From: Microbacterium sp. Leaf151
GTDB taxonomy: Bacteria; Actinomycetota; Actinomycetes; Actinomycetales; Microbacteriaceae
Length of the DNA: 64,000 nucleotides
Assembly (NCBI RefSeq): GCF_001424225.1
Contig: NZ_LMOR01000004.1
Span: 124,001 to 188,000, forward strand
Direction of reading: 5' to 3'
Each line of letters begins with the position of its first letter. The stretch's first letter is position 1. Of the stretch, positions 1-8,843 are shown piece after piece. Both the position numbers and the translations under genes were made by a program. The notes beneath the pieces are model-generated. The model was not told the origin of the DNA. It saw nothing but the letters and a program-made list of their open reading frames with translations, and searched no databases.

Positions 1-175
1 GCACTTCACCAAGCGCGCGATCGGTGCGTGGCGGGGGCTCGGTTTCCAGCTCGTCATCGGCGCACCGAACGACAAGTACAGCGCGATCGAACCGCACGTG
101 GACGTCGAGTACGACATCTTGAAGGACACGCGGGGGCGCTCGTGGGCGAAGGCGAAGGTGGGGGTCGCGGGCTGA
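1..175 (+). CDS. C-terminal end of an unidentified protein, possibly SMC/SbcC-like ATPase (partial)
   Basis: The reading frame enters from outside the window and stops at TGA 173-175, giving 57 residues. The segment GLGFQLVIGAPNDKYSAIEP followed by HVD resembles the last strand of SMC/SbcC/JetC-like ATPases, where a 'lookup' strand (FQLVIGAP) follows the Walker B helix. No Walker motif lies within the window, so family assignment is inference. If it were a Wadjet JetC, a JetD gene would be expected next; instead there is a tandem repeat and then an HNH endonuclease on the other strand. It could equally be another large ATP-binding protein. Confidence 0.4.
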   Translation, partial: HFTKRAIGAWRGLGFQLVIGAPNDKYSAIEPHVDVEYDILKDTRGRSWAKAKVGVAG

Positions 176-642
176 GGGCGACGCACACGCGGGCGCTCGC
201 GCGCGACGGCGACGGTGAGGCCGCGGGCCGACGCGGAGCGGCCGGGGTTCGTTCGGGGGCCGTCGCGGTGGAGGGTCGCGAGCGGGTCGCCGGGGGTATC
301 TGGGGCTTCTTACCGCGGCGGTCGCCGTGGATCGTCGCGGTCAGGACGCTGGCAATACCTGGGGATTCATGCCGCGGCGGTCGTCGCGGAGGGTCGCGGC
401 TTGGACGCCCGGGGTACCTGGGGATTCATGCCGCGGCGGTCGTACGCCAGGAAGAAGGGCGTGTTCGGAGGATCGCCTCCCCGACACCCGTCCCATCTCG
501 CCCGATCGAAACCAGCCCTGCGCCGACAACTTTCTTCCGAGACGTCACAGTGCACGCGGCGCCCCCGGAAGCGGCACCGATATCGCCCCTCCCGCCGGAC
601 TCACGCGTCGTCCAGGGAAGCGGCGACGTGTCGTCGCCATCG
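176..642. other. Gene-free stretch with tandem repeats
   Basis: No convincing coding region lies between the partial gene and the HNH endonuclease gene, which ends at 643. The short ORFs here on both strands only follow the repeat periodicity. The stretch holds the 59-bp tandem repeat annotated separately and otherwise nothing I can name. It lies between the 3' ends of two convergent genes. Confidence 0.6.
250..442. repeat. 59-bp imperfect tandem repeat, about 3.3 copies
   Basis: The 28-base block TACCTGGGGATTCATGCCGC plus GGCGGTCG starts at 356 and 415, and a diverged version starts at 297, so the period is exactly 59 bp. The spacer between blocks (TCGCGGAGGGTCGCGG-like) is also repeated, and a partial spacer copy precedes the first block at about 250. 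Units abut without unique spacers. Confidence 0.85.
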
Positions 643-2424
643 CTAGAACGGCGGTGGGTCCTCCGCGATCTGCGCGCCCAGCGGAGACGTCCAGCGCAGG
701 TCGCCGGTATCGGGGTCGCGGGACGGATGCCAACGGGATTCGTGGCGAAGGCGGTGATGATGTCGACACTCTGGCGCAAGGTTGTCGTCATCAGTTCTGC
801 CGCCGTCGATCCACGCCGTGAGATGGTCGAGATCGCAGTCTCGGGCGGAGCGTCCGCACCCGGGAAACACGCACGTCGGTGACGTGACCCCGAGCCAACG
901 GCGCAGAGCGGTGGGCACCCGGTAAGTCGAACGGTCGAGCGCGAGCGGAACGCCGGTGAGCGGATGGGTGAGGACGCGGACCCACGAAGTCGCCTCGCCC
1001 GCGAGCCGACGAGCGGTATCGAGGTCGATCGGACCGTAGCCGTCGAGGACGGCGGGCTCCGTGCCCGCGCCCAGCAGGGTGAGCGCGGGGACGGTCACGA
1101 CGACCGCCGCGCGCCGCGTCGACGCCGGGGTCGCCGCGGTCGGTGAGAGGGGTCCCGCCGGGGCAGCGGGCGTCGAACCACGGACCGCCGAACCGCCGCT
1201 CCCCGAAGCAGTGCCCACCGAACCACTGCTCCCCGGAGCACGCGATCCCGAGCTACGGAGGGCGGAAGTTCCGTCAGCTGAAGAATCCGTCTGCGTTGCC
1301 GGCGTCGTCAACGGCGTGGGCTGCGCGGGCGGCGCGGGCGACGTGGTCACGAAGTCGGCGAACACATCGGCTCGTAGCTGTGCGAGCGTCCGGTCCTCGT
1401 CAGCGGCGACCCTCAGGTGACGGGCGGCCCGATCGATCCGTGCCATGGCGGCGGCGGCGCGATCCACGGGCAGAAGGGCCGAGAGCGTCGCCATACCGTC
1501 GAGTTCGGCGGTGAGCCACACGCCGCGGTCACGCGTCGCGCGTCGATGCCGGGCCTCGAGAGACTCTCTGTGCACTCGCTCTCGCAAGGAGCGAGCGGCG
1601 GCAACGAAGCGGGCGGGCGGGAGGTGGAGCGCACGATCCAGCGCGCCTTCGTCGAAGGCCCGCCACGATTCATGTCCCTCAGACGCAGGCGTTGCACAGG
1701 AGGGATCCGGGGTCAGCGCGCCATCGCCCGCAGGGCAGTCATCGTTGGCCGAGTCCAGCTCGGCGGAGCCGAGCCCGAGCTCATCCGGTGACTCCGGCGG
1801 TGTGGCGGTCGGTACGGCCACCGTCACGACTTCCGCGTCCGGCAGCGACGTCGCCAAGCGTGCCGACTCGATCGCGTGACGCTCGGAGATGCTCCCCTCC
1901 ACGAATGCCGCCCAGACCTCGGGGCAGCGCGTCTGCAGCGTGTCGGAGTTGGCGGCTCGCGCTCGCACGGTCTGTTCCGACACGCAGAGTCTCGTCGCCA
2001 TCTCGGCGATCGCGGCTCGCTCCGCCATGTCACGTCGGTCACGTCGCACGGCGGCGACCGTACGCCCGCGCGTGTCGTTCCACGCCAGATCGAGAGTGGG
2101 ATCGGGACCCACCCACGGCACGGGGTCTGCCGCCGCCCGAGCGAGCACGAGCCGGACGAGCCGGTACTCCGCGGCCGTCGCGCGGTGTCGTTCGCGCACC
2201 CTCCGCTCCAATTCGTCGAGGAGCTCCGCGGGGGCCGCACAAGAAATCTCAGGATCGAGAACGCCGATCGTCTCGGCGTCGAAGGCGCCTGGGTCGACGA
2301 GCCCGACCTCGATCGCCCACGCAGTCTCGGCTTCCATCCGCAGGTCTTCGTCGCTTGGCCACGGCACGCCCCACGCCGTGCACACCGACTGTTGCCGGTT
2401 GCTCCGAGGTGCCGTGATGTCCAT
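643..2424 (-). CDS. DUF222 / HNH endonuclease domain protein
   Basis: This 593-aa protein has a long alpha-helical DUF222 region and a C-terminal HNH nuclease domain. In the latter, CVFPGCGRSARDCDLDHL supplies a CxxxC knuckle and the DxDH of the HNH motif, and NLAPECRHHHRLRH supplies the central Asn and final His. Residues ~370-430 are a Gly/Ser/Thr/Pro-rich linker. Actinobacterial genomes carry many copies of this family, often called 13E12-repeat or REP-family proteins; their role is unknown. The ATG at 2424 is preceded by a TAGCGT -10-like box six bases upstream, suggesting a leaderless transcript. It is convergent with the partial gene at the window start. A DNA nicking or cutting function is inferred from the family only. 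Confidence 0.9.
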   Translation of the reverse strand: MDITAPRSNRQQSVCTAWGVPWPSDEDLRMEAETAWAIEVGLVDPGAFDAETIGVLDPEISCAAPAELLDELERRVRERHRATAAEYRLVRLVLARAAADPVPWVGPDPTLDLAWNDTRGRTVAAVRRDRRDMAERAAIAEMATRLCVSEQTVRARAANSDTLQTRCPEVWAAFVEGSISERHAIESARLATSLPDAEVVTVAVPTATPPESPDELGLGSAELDSANDDCPAGDGALTPDPSCATPASEGHESWRAFDEGALDRALHLPPARFVAAARSLRERVHRESLEARHRRATRDRGVWLTAELDGMATLSALLPVDRAAAAMARIDRAARHLRVAADEDRTLAQLRADVFADFVTTSPAPPAQPTPLTTPATQTDSSADGTSALRSSGSRAPGSSGSVGTASGSGGSAVRGSTPAAPAGPLSPTAATPASTRRAAVVVTVPALTLLGAGTEPAVLDGYGPIDLDTARRLAGEATSWVRVLTHPLTGVPLALDRSTYRVPTALRRWLGVTSPTCVFPGCGRSARDCDLDHLTAWIDGGRTDDDNLAPECRHHHRLRHESRWHPSRDPDTGDLRWTSPLGAQIAEDPPPF

Positions 2425-2649
2425 GATCCAACGCTAGCGAGGGGGTCCGACATCGGTCCCGGGCGCCGTTCAGTCCTCGCGAGAGGGGTGCCATCCCCTC
2501 ACCGCGAGGACAGCGCCGTCCCACCCTCGGCCGAGAAGCGCCGCTCATCCCCGGTAGACGGGCGCCGCTCCATCCCCGGGGTGGTGACATCGGACGCCGC
2601 CGCAGCGCCACATCACGCCGCCCCGAGCCGCGAGTGTTTGACTGGGCAG

Positions 2650-3132
2650 ATGCGGGTTGAACGTTGCCGTGCGAGCGACATCGCCGAGCTCACCGCCTTT
2701 CTTCGGGCGGTCGATCTCACGCTGAGCGGACTGGACGCGCCGACGGTTCGCCTGTGGATCGAGCGAGACGAGTCGGGCACGATCGTCGGCAGCACAGGTT
2801 ACGAACTCAGCGTCGATGGCGCCCACGCGTTGATACGTAGCGTTGCCGTCGGCCCGATGCAGCGTTCGCGGGGGCGCGGCCGTGCTCTGGCCCTTCACGC
2901 GTTGAACCGCGCGGCCGAGGAGGGTGCGACCACGGCGTGGCTTTTCAGCCGCCGCTCCGGACCGTTCTGGCAGAGCCTCGGATTCGACCCCGCTGCTCGT
3001 GAGGACCTCGCGACCGCCCTGGCGGACACTCATCAGGTCCGGTTGTTCCGGGCGACCGGGCAGCTCGCTCGAGAAGCTGCGTGGTCACGGCCCCTCAGCG
3101 GGCCGGAGTCGAGCTGCGACGATCCGCTCTAA
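2650..3132 (+). CDS. GNAT-family N-acetyltransferase (ArsN2-like)
   Basis: This 160-aa protein has the GNAT core: a beta4 strand LIRSVAVGP, an acetyl-CoA loop QRSRGRGRALALHAL (R/QxxGxG/A type), and the C-terminal FWQSLGFDPAAR segment. The tail (TALADTHQVRLFRATGQLA) resembles the arsenic-resistance-associated ArsN2 subgroup, but no ars genes are adjacent, so the substrate is unknown. The ATG at 2650 was chosen because the domain begins immediately after it; an in-frame TTG lies 12 bases upstream. The longer open frame upstream is antisense to the HNH gene and is not coding. The gene stands alone, convergent with the small gene at 3191. Confidence 0.8.
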   Translation: MRVERCRASDIAELTAFLRAVDLTLSGLDAPTVRLWIERDESGTIVGSTGYELSVDGAHALIRSVAVGPMQRSRGRGRALALHALNRAAEEGATTAWLFSRRSGPFWQSLGFDPAAREDLATALADTHQVRLFRATGQLAREAAWSRPLSGPESSCDDPL

Positions 3133-3190
3133 CAGTTGCGATCACGGGAAGTACCGACGCGCAAACGTGGAGTCGACACGACGTCGTCGG

Positions 3191-3505
3191 TCACACCGTC
3201 GCAAAGGCGGCGGAAGCCAGCGCCTCCGCCGACGGCACCCCGACCACCTCGCCCACCCTCCACTCCCCCCACGCGGGCTGCGCCGCAACCTGCATCGCGA
3301 CCGCGCGCACGAGTCCCACCACGCGTCCCGTCACGGGCGCGGCGCCGGGGTCGAGCGCCCGGCGAACGGCATCCAGGATCCCCACCAGCCGCTCGTCGTG
3401 GCACCGGGCATCGTCCGCACCGATCCACGCGAGCACTTCGGCAATGGTCCAATCGGGGCTGACTGGACCGAGAACGAGGGCTTCGTACGCGATGAGTTGG
3501 TTCAT
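3191..3505 (-). CDS. Small hypothetical protein divergent from a MocR regulator
   Basis: This 104-aa protein begins MNQLIAYEALVLGPVSPDWT and contains regular hydrophobic/charged periodicity (WTIAEVLAWIGADDARCHDERLV would be its central helices) and a C-terminal WGEWRVGEV segment. I do not recognise a family. It is transcribed away from the MocR gene, with only 19 bp between the two start codons, so both promoters must overlap. MocR regulators commonly control a divergent neighbour, making this the first candidate target. The start at 3505 is inferred; a longer in-frame N-terminus would run into the MocR coding region. Confidence 0.6.
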   Translation of the reverse strand: MNQLIAYEALVLGPVSPDWTIAEVLAWIGADDARCHDERLVGILDAVRRALDPGAAPVTGRVVGLVRAVAMQVAAQPAWGEWRVGEVVGVPSAEALASAAFATV

Positions 3506-3513
3506 TGGACCAG
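3444..3513. promoter_or_regulatory. Candidate MocR operator: three TGGACC cores
   Basis: ATTGGACCAG lies at 3504-3513 in the gap between the divergent starts, TGGACCG at 3464-3470, and the inverse complement ATGGTCCAAT at 3444-3453 inside the 5' end of the small gene. Spacings between cores are about 19 and 41 bp. MocR/GabR/PdxR regulators typically bind repeated short sites next to their own gene. The assignment is inference from repetition and position. Confidence 0.45.
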
Positions 3514-3524
3514 AATCGGGGGCT

Positions 3525-4988
3525 ATGACCCTCGTCGACAGAGCCACTTCCGCCCTGGTGGACCATCGCACGGCCACGGTGTCGGCGGAGCGCCTGGCCG
3601 AGCGTCTGGGCAGATGGGCCAGCGCCGACACCACGCTCGCCGCCGGACTCGCCGACGGCATCGCGCGCCTCGTCCGCGAGGGCGAACTGCGCGGCGGCGA
3701 CCGCCTGCCCTCGGAACGCACCCTCGCCGCAACCGTCGCCGTCTCGCGCGGAACGGTCGTCAGCGCATACGCACGCCTGTACGACGACGGCATCCTGGAT
3801 CGACGCCAGGGAAGCGGAACACGCATCGCCGGCGCCGCCCCGACCGCCGCGCGCCATGCCGCCGGGCGGGGAGAGGCGTTGTACGCCACCCTCCCCTCCA
3901 GCATCGACCTGCTGCGGGCCGTGCCCGCGATCTCGCCGCTGGCCGTCGACATCGTGCAACGGCACCGTCCCGTGCTGAACGCCCGCACCGCCGAGGCCGA
4001 CCCCGCCGCTCTCGCGGACCTCCGCACGGCCATCGCGGCCGCGATGGCGGCCGACGGCACCCCGACGACTTCGGCCCAGATCCTCGTCACGCACGGCGCA
4101 CAACAGGCGCTCAGCCTGCTCGTCGACGAACTCGTCTCCCCCGGCGACACGGTACTCACCGAGGAGGTGGCCTGGCCCGGACTCACGGATGCCGTGCGGC
4201 GGCGCGGCGGCCTCGTGCACGGCATCCGTCTCACCCCCTCCGGCATCGATGTCGAGGCGCTCGAGGCGGCGATCGTGGTGCGCCGGCCCGTACTGATCGC
4301 CCTGAACCCGCACAACCACAACCCGACCGGCGTGCAGACCAGTCCTCCGGTGCGTCAGCGCATCGCCGAGCTGTCCGCCGAACACGGGATCACGGTGGTG
4401 GAGGATCGCGTGCTCGCCCACGCGTCGTTCGACGGGGTCACCCCGCCCTCGCTCGCGGCCCTCCGACCCGACGCGCCGATCGTCGTCGTCGAGTCGCTGT
4501 CGAAGTGGGCCTGGGAGGGTCTGCGGGTGGGCTGGTTGCGTGCCGATCCGGTGCTCGTCCGCCGGCTGCGCGGCCTGCGGCAGAGCAGCGATCTGTCGAC
4601 AAGCGTGCCCGCGCAGTTGCTCGCGCTCGACCTGCTCGCCGAGGCGCCGGCGCTCCGGCGGGATCTCGCCACGGTGCATCGCGAGGCGGCCGTCGCCGCG
4701 GGGAGGCTGCTCTCGGCGCACCTGCCCGACTGGGAATGGCGACCGCCGCGCGGCGGGCTGTGCCTGTGGGCGCGCCTTCCCTCGGGCTCGGCGGGGGCGT
4801 TCGGGCGGCACGCGGCGGGCTTCGGGGTGTCGGTCGCGGGCTCCGCCCAGTTCGCCTCCGACATGGATGCCGATGATCACATCCGGATCCCGATCACCCC
4901 GGCGCCGCAGGTGCTCGAGGCCGGGATGCAGCGGCTGGGCCGGGCCTGGGCGAGCTACGTCGGGCGGGACGGAGGCCCACTATTATGA
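3525..4988 (+). CDS. MocR/GabR-type transcriptional regulator (GntR HTH + aminotransferase-like domain)
   Basis: This 487-aa protein joins an N-terminal GntR winged helix (residues ~40-105, with GDRLPSERTLAATVAVSRGT) to a class-I aminotransferase-like domain covering the rest. PLP-domain landmarks are NPHNHNPTGVQ (cofactor-binding Asn), VVEDRVLAHA, and SLSKWAWEGLRVGW with the Schiff-base lysine at about residue 327. Such proteins use PLP adducts as effectors to control vitamin B6, GABA, taurine or transport genes; the ligand here cannot be told. The ATG at 3525 places the HTH at the usual distance. The ArsR gene follows after 4 bp. Confidence 0.9.
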   Translation: MTLVDRATSALVDHRTATVSAERLAERLGRWASADTTLAAGLADGIARLVREGELRGGDRLPSERTLAATVAVSRGTVVSAYARLYDDGILDRRQGSGTRIAGAAPTAARHAAGRGEALYATLPSSIDLLRAVPAISPLAVDIVQRHRPVLNARTAEADPAALADLRTAIAAAMAADGTPTTSAQILVTHGAQQALSLLVDELVSPGDTVLTEEVAWPGLTDAVRRRGGLVHGIRLTPSGIDVEALEAAIVVRRPVLIALNPHNHNPTGVQTSPPVRQRIAELSAEHGITVVEDRVLAHASFDGVTPPSLAALRPDAPIVVVESLSKWAWEGLRVGWLRADPVLVRRLRGLRQSSDLSTSVPAQLLALDLLAEAPALRRDLATVHREAAVAAGRLLSAHLPDWEWRPPRGGLCLWARLPSGSAGAFGRHAAGFGVSVAGSAQFASDMDADDHIRIPITPAPQVLEAGMQRLGRAWASYVGRDGGPLL

Positions 4989-4992
4989 AGCG

Positions 4993-5583
4993 GTGACTTC
5001 AGATCTCCCGGAGCGGCGCGTCGTCCCCACCTCCGACATGCTCGCGGCCCTCGCCGTGCCGTCTCGCCTCGCGATCCTCTCCCACCTGCTCTCGGTCGGC
5101 GCGCAGACGGCCACGCAATGCGCGAACGCCGTCGGGCTCACGGCATCCAACTGCTCGTGGCACCTGCGGGAGCTGGCGAAGTTCGGGCTCGTCGAGCGAT
5201 CCGCCGCCGACGCCGGCGACGCACGCAAGCGTCCGTGGCGGGCGACGATCACCGGGATCGACCTCGACGCCGGCGGGGGCCCCGGCGACGATCTCGCGCG
5301 AGCCGCCGTGCGCTCGGCGTGGTTCGCCGACACCGACGCCCGCTTCGCCGACTTCCTGCGGCACGAGAGCACGCTCCCTACCGCCTGGCGCGAGGCGGCC
5401 GTCATCAGCGACTACGCCGTGCTGGTCACCGCCGACGAGCTCGCGGCGATCGGCACCCGTATCGACGAGATCATCCGCCCCTACATCCGCGCGACCCGGG
5501 CTGAGACGCCCGAGGGCGGCGCGGTCGCGTCGGTCTCGATCCGCGGCGTCGTGGATCCCCGATTCATCGACGGCGCGACATGA
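4993..5583 (+). CDS. ArsR-family winged-helix transcriptional regulator
   Basis: This 196-aa protein begins at GTG 4993, four bases after the MocR stop. Its N-terminal ArsR winged helix (LAALAVPSRLAILSHLLSVG, then TATQCANAVGLTASNCSWHL as recognition helix, then LVERS of the wing) is followed by a ~110-residue C-terminal region, longer than metal-sensing ArsR proteins. No CxC metal-binding pair is visible in the HTH region. Its stop overlaps the ATG of the MFS gene (ATGA, 5580-5583), so the two are translationally coupled. ArsR-MFS pairs usually mean the regulator controls its own exporter. Confidence 0.88.
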   Translation: MTSDLPERRVVPTSDMLAALAVPSRLAILSHLLSVGAQTATQCANAVGLTASNCSWHLRELAKFGLVERSAADAGDARKRPWRATITGIDLDAGGGPGDDLARAAVRSAWFADTDARFADFLRHESTLPTAWREAAVISDYAVLVTADELAAIGTRIDEIIRPYIRATRAETPEGGAVASVSIRGVVDPRFIDGAT

Positions 5584-6842
5584 CGGCCGGGACCTGGCGC
5601 TATCCCGGCGTGGTCCGTCTCGTCTCGGGAGGAGCCGTCGCCGAGACGGCCGACTGGATGCTGCTGGTCGCGCTCCCTCTGTTCGTGCTCGGCGTCACGG
5701 GATCTCCCCTCATCACCTCGATCGTGTTCGTGCTGCAGGCGCTGCTCTCCGTCGCCGCCGCTCCCCTGGCGGGCCTGCTCATCGATCGCGCCGACCCCTG
5801 GCATCTCATGGGCGGCACGGCCGCCGTGCAGGTCGTCGCGGTCCTGCCCCTGATCTTCGTCGACTCCGTCGCCGACCTGTGGATCGTCTACCTCGTCGCG
5901 ATCGTGCAGTCCGTTCTCGGCGCGATCATCGAGCCGGCCCGCCCGAGCGTGGCCGCGGCCCTCGTGCCGCCCGCACACGTCGCCCCGGTGAATCAACTTC
6001 TCGGCGTCGGATCGGGCCTCGCTCGTCTCGTCGGCGCCCCCATCGGCGGGCTGGTGCTCGGTCTCGGTGGCGTGAACGCGCTGGTCGTGGCGACCGCCGG
6101 GGCCTATGCCGTGGCATCCGCGGTGCTCTTCATCCGCGCGACGAAGCGACGTGATGCCGCGTCTCCCCCGCCCGCCGACCTCGCGCCCCCGCAGACGATG
6201 GAGAGGGATGCCACCGGCGCGCCGCCGCGCACCACGTTCTTCGCCGAACTCGGATCGGGTCTGGCCATCGTCGCCGCCGACAGCGTCCTCCGCAGACTGA
6301 TGGTGGTGGCGATGCTCATGTCGCTCGCGCAGGGGCTCTTCACGATCCTTTTCGTGCTCTTCGTACAGCGCTCGCTCGGTGGCGGCGACACCGAGGTGGG
6401 CATCCTCCGCGGCATCCAGGCCGTGGGGGCGCTGATCGCCGGACTGGGCCTGATGGGCGTCGTCGGACGCGTCGCGCCGTGGCGGCTGGCCGCGGCGTCC
6501 ATCCTCGGATTCGGGGTGTTGACGCTCGCGATCTGGAACCTCCCCGCCGTGACGACGTGGTTTCCGGTGTACGTCGTGCTGTTCGCGCTGGTCGGCGCGC
6601 CGGGGCTGGTCGCGATGACGGCGATGCTCACGATCGTCGACCGCGAGACGCCCGCGAGCCATCGCGGACGGGTGACGAGCCTGCTCTTCGCGGCGCTGAC
6701 GGCACTGCAGGCGGTGGGCACGCTGCTCGGGGGGTTCGTGGGGTCGGGGCCGGCGTTCGCGGCCTCCCTGCAGGTGCAGGGGGCGCTCTACGTGGTGGCG
6801 GGGCTCCTCGCGCTGACGATGACGCGTCGAGGTTCCCGCTGA
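5580..6842 (+). CDS. MFS transporter (putative efflux protein)
   Basis: This 420-aa membrane protein has about 12 hydrophobic segments and the early MFS_1 signature AETADWMLLVALPLFVLGVT, typical of the MFS-3/enterobactin-exporter-like branch. The loop between segments 2 and 3 carries LIDRADPW in place of the classic GxLaDRxGRR motif. A charged central loop (residues ~190-220) separates the two six-helix halves. It starts inside the stop of the ArsR gene, which probably represses it. The substrate cannot be inferred. Confidence 0.88.
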   Translation: MTAGTWRYPGVVRLVSGGAVAETADWMLLVALPLFVLGVTGSPLITSIVFVLQALLSVAAAPLAGLLIDRADPWHLMGGTAAVQVVAVLPLIFVDSVADLWIVYLVAIVQSVLGAIIEPARPSVAAALVPPAHVAPVNQLLGVGSGLARLVGAPIGGLVLGLGGVNALVVATAGAYAVASAVLFIRATKRRDAASPPPADLAPPQTMERDATGAPPRTTFFAELGSGLAIVAADSVLRRLMVVAMLMSLAQGLFTILFVLFVQRSLGGGDTEVGILRGIQAVGALIAGLGLMGVVGRVAPWRLAAASILGFGVLTLAIWNLPAVTTWFPVYVVLFALVGAPGLVAMTAMLTIVDRETPASHRGRVTSLLFAALTALQAVGTLLGGFVGSGPAFAASLQVQGALYVVAGLLALTMTRRGSR

Positions 6843-6905
6843 GCCTCGGGAATGTCCGCCGGCCTCTCTACGCTGAGGTCAGGGGCACGGCGAAAGGCGG
6901 GACGC

Positions 6906-8741
6906 ATGCAGGGACTCGAGATCACGGTTCTGTTGGGCCTCGCCATGCTCGTGGGCACGGTGCTGGCGCCGCGGCTGCGGGTGGCGACGCCGCTGGTGCT
7001 GCTCGTCATCGGCCTCGCCCTCGGGTTCATCCCCGAGCTGCGACAGATCGAGCTTCCTCCCGAGACGGTGCTGCTGCTGTTCCTCCCGGTCATGTTGTTC
7101 CGCGAGGCGTGGACGACGTCGCTGCGCTCGGTGCGCCGATCCCTTCGCTACATCATTCCGATGAGCACCCTGCTGGTCGTGGCATCCGCCTTCGCCGTCG
7201 CCGGCGTCGCCACCTGGATGGGGGTGCCGTGGGAAGCCGCTCTGGTGCTGGGCGCCGCCGTCGCCCCGCCCGACGCGACCGCCGTCGCCGCCCTCGGCCG
7301 ACTGCTCCCGGCCAAGACCTTCATGAAGCTGAAGGCCGAGAGCCTCACCAACGACGGCACGGCTCTGGTGCTCTACGCCATCGCCGTGGCGCTGCTGCTG
7401 GGCGACCAGATCACGCCGCTGCAGATCACGGGCATGGTGCTGCTGTCGTACCTCGGGGGCGCTGCCGCCGGCATCGCCGTCGCCGTTCTGGCCTTCTTCG
7501 CGCTGCGCCGCATGCAGTCCACGCTCACCATCAACCTCACCCTGGTGCTCGTGCCGTTCCTGGCGTTCCTCATCGCCGAGATCATCGAGGCGTCGGGGGT
7601 GCTCGCCGTCGTCTTCGCCGGTCTCATCGTCGCGTGGGTGTCGCCGCGTATCACGACCGCGATCTCCCGCCGGGCAGCGGATGCCACGTGGCCGTTCGGC
7701 GTCTACCTGCTCAACGGCGCGCTCTTCGTGCTGATCGGGCTGGAGGTGCAGCTCGTGCTGCACGAGATCTCACCGTCCGAGATCGGCATCCTGCTCCTCA
7801 TCACGGTGGCGGCGTGGGTCGCATTGTTCGTCGTGCGCTACCTCTTCCAGTGGCTGTTCTCCCCGTTCTCGCGCCCAGCGGCGTCGGCGTCGCGCTCGCT
7901 CCGGCACCGCTCCCGGGTGGTGAGCACGGTCTCGGGCTTCCGCGGTGCCGTGTCGCTCGCCATCGCGCTCTCGGTGCCGACCGTGACGGCCGCCGGCGAT
8001 CCCGTGCCGGGCAGGGATGCCATCGTCTTCGTCACCGCGGGCGTCATCGTCCTGACCTTGCTGGTGCAGGGACCGCTGCTGCCCGTCGTGATCCGTTGGG
8101 CGAAACTGCCGAGCGATGACGCGGCCATCGAAGAGTACGAGCTCGCCGAACGCGCCATCTCGGGTGCCGCGCTGGCCGCACTCGACGAGCTGGCCGTCGA
8201 GCACGGGGTGAGCGACCGGGTGCGCGACCGCGCGCGCCGCGAGGGCTACGAGCGACTCGAACTGGCGAATGCGAGGGCCGTCGCCCGCCAACGCGCGGCG
8301 GAGGAACGCGACCTCGCCGAGCTCGATGCGTCGCTCGGCGACGATGCGCCCTCGGCCACGGGACCGATCCCGCCGGGCGCCTCCGATGAAGACGACGATC
8401 GTGCACCGTCGCCGCGCGTCGTCTCGCGACCGCTCTCCGACGCGGGTGGAACCACGGACTCCTCGGCCGGTGCAGACGCGGGAGCGGGGACGGCGAGGCA
8501 GATGACGGGGCCCTTCGAGATGCTCGCCGTCAGCGACGACATAGACGTCACCCAGCGCTCCCCGCTCCTGCGCCACAAAGAGGCGCAACGGTTGCGTCTG
8601 GCGGTTCTCGACCGCAAACGCGAGGTGCTGCTGCGTCTGCGCCGCGAGGGCACCATCGACGACCTCGTCGCGAGGAAGATCCTCGCGGGCCTCGACCTGG
8701 AGGAGATCCGCGCCCGCGGCCTCGACAAGACGGTGGAGTGA
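6906..8741 (+). CDS. CPA1-family Na+/H+ antiporter with long cytoplasmic C-terminus
   Basis: The protein has 611 residues. Residues 1-400 form a CPA1/NhaP-type antiporter with a dozen hydrophobic segments; AAVAPPDATAV carries the paired acidic-residue region of helix 5 and AESLTNDGTALVLY the conserved ND motif. Residues ~410-611 are a soluble, Ala/Glu/Asp-rich tail with a probable coiled coil (ARRE.YERLELANARAVARQ) and a C-terminal helical bundle (RKREVLLRLRREGTIDDL). The family exports Na+ or K+ in exchange for protons for pH and salt homeostasis. The ATG at 6906 follows an AAAGGCGGG ribosome-binding site; an earlier in-frame start at 6852 lacks one. Confidence 0.9.
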   Translation: MQGLEITVLLGLAMLVGTVLAPRLRVATPLVLLVIGLALGFIPELRQIELPPETVLLLFLPVMLFREAWTTSLRSVRRSLRYIIPMSTLLVVASAFAVAGVATWMGVPWEAALVLGAAVAPPDATAVAALGRLLPAKTFMKLKAESLTNDGTALVLYAIAVALLLGDQITPLQITGMVLLSYLGGAAAGIAVAVLAFFALRRMQSTLTINLTLVLVPFLAFLIAEIIEASGVLAVVFAGLIVAWVSPRITTAISRRAADATWPFGVYLLNGALFVLIGLEVQLVLHEISPSEIGILLLITVAAWVALFVVRYLFQWLFSPFSRPAASASRSLRHRSRVVSTVSGFRGAVSLAIALSVPTVTAAGDPVPGRDAIVFVTAGVIVLTLLVQGPLLPVVIRWAKLPSDDAAIEEYELAERAISGAALAALDELAVEHGVSDRVRDRARREGYERLELANARAVARQRAAEERDLAELDASLGDDAPSATGPIPPGASDEDDDRAPSPRVVSRPLSDAGGTTDSSAGADAGAGTARQMTGPFEMLAVSDDIDVTQRSPLLRHKEAQRLRLAVLDRKREVLLRLRREGTIDDLVARKILAGLDLEEIRARGLDKTVE

Positions 8742-8843
8742 CCCCGGGCGGGGCACCGGTATGACGGCGCGCGGGCGGCCGGGGTGCGCGGCGGCGCCGT
8801 GGCGACGCGTGTGCCCGCCACCAGGCCCCGCTCGTCGCGGGTG

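Noticed and set aside
1..175. Wadjet (jetABCD) defence locus
   Set aside because: Only 57 residues are visible and no jetD follows; the identification cannot be supported from this window.
643..2424. DUF222-HNH gene as part of a mobile intron or homing element
   Set aside because: No intron, target-site duplication or interrupted gene is seen; this family is a normal multi-copy actinobacterial gene.
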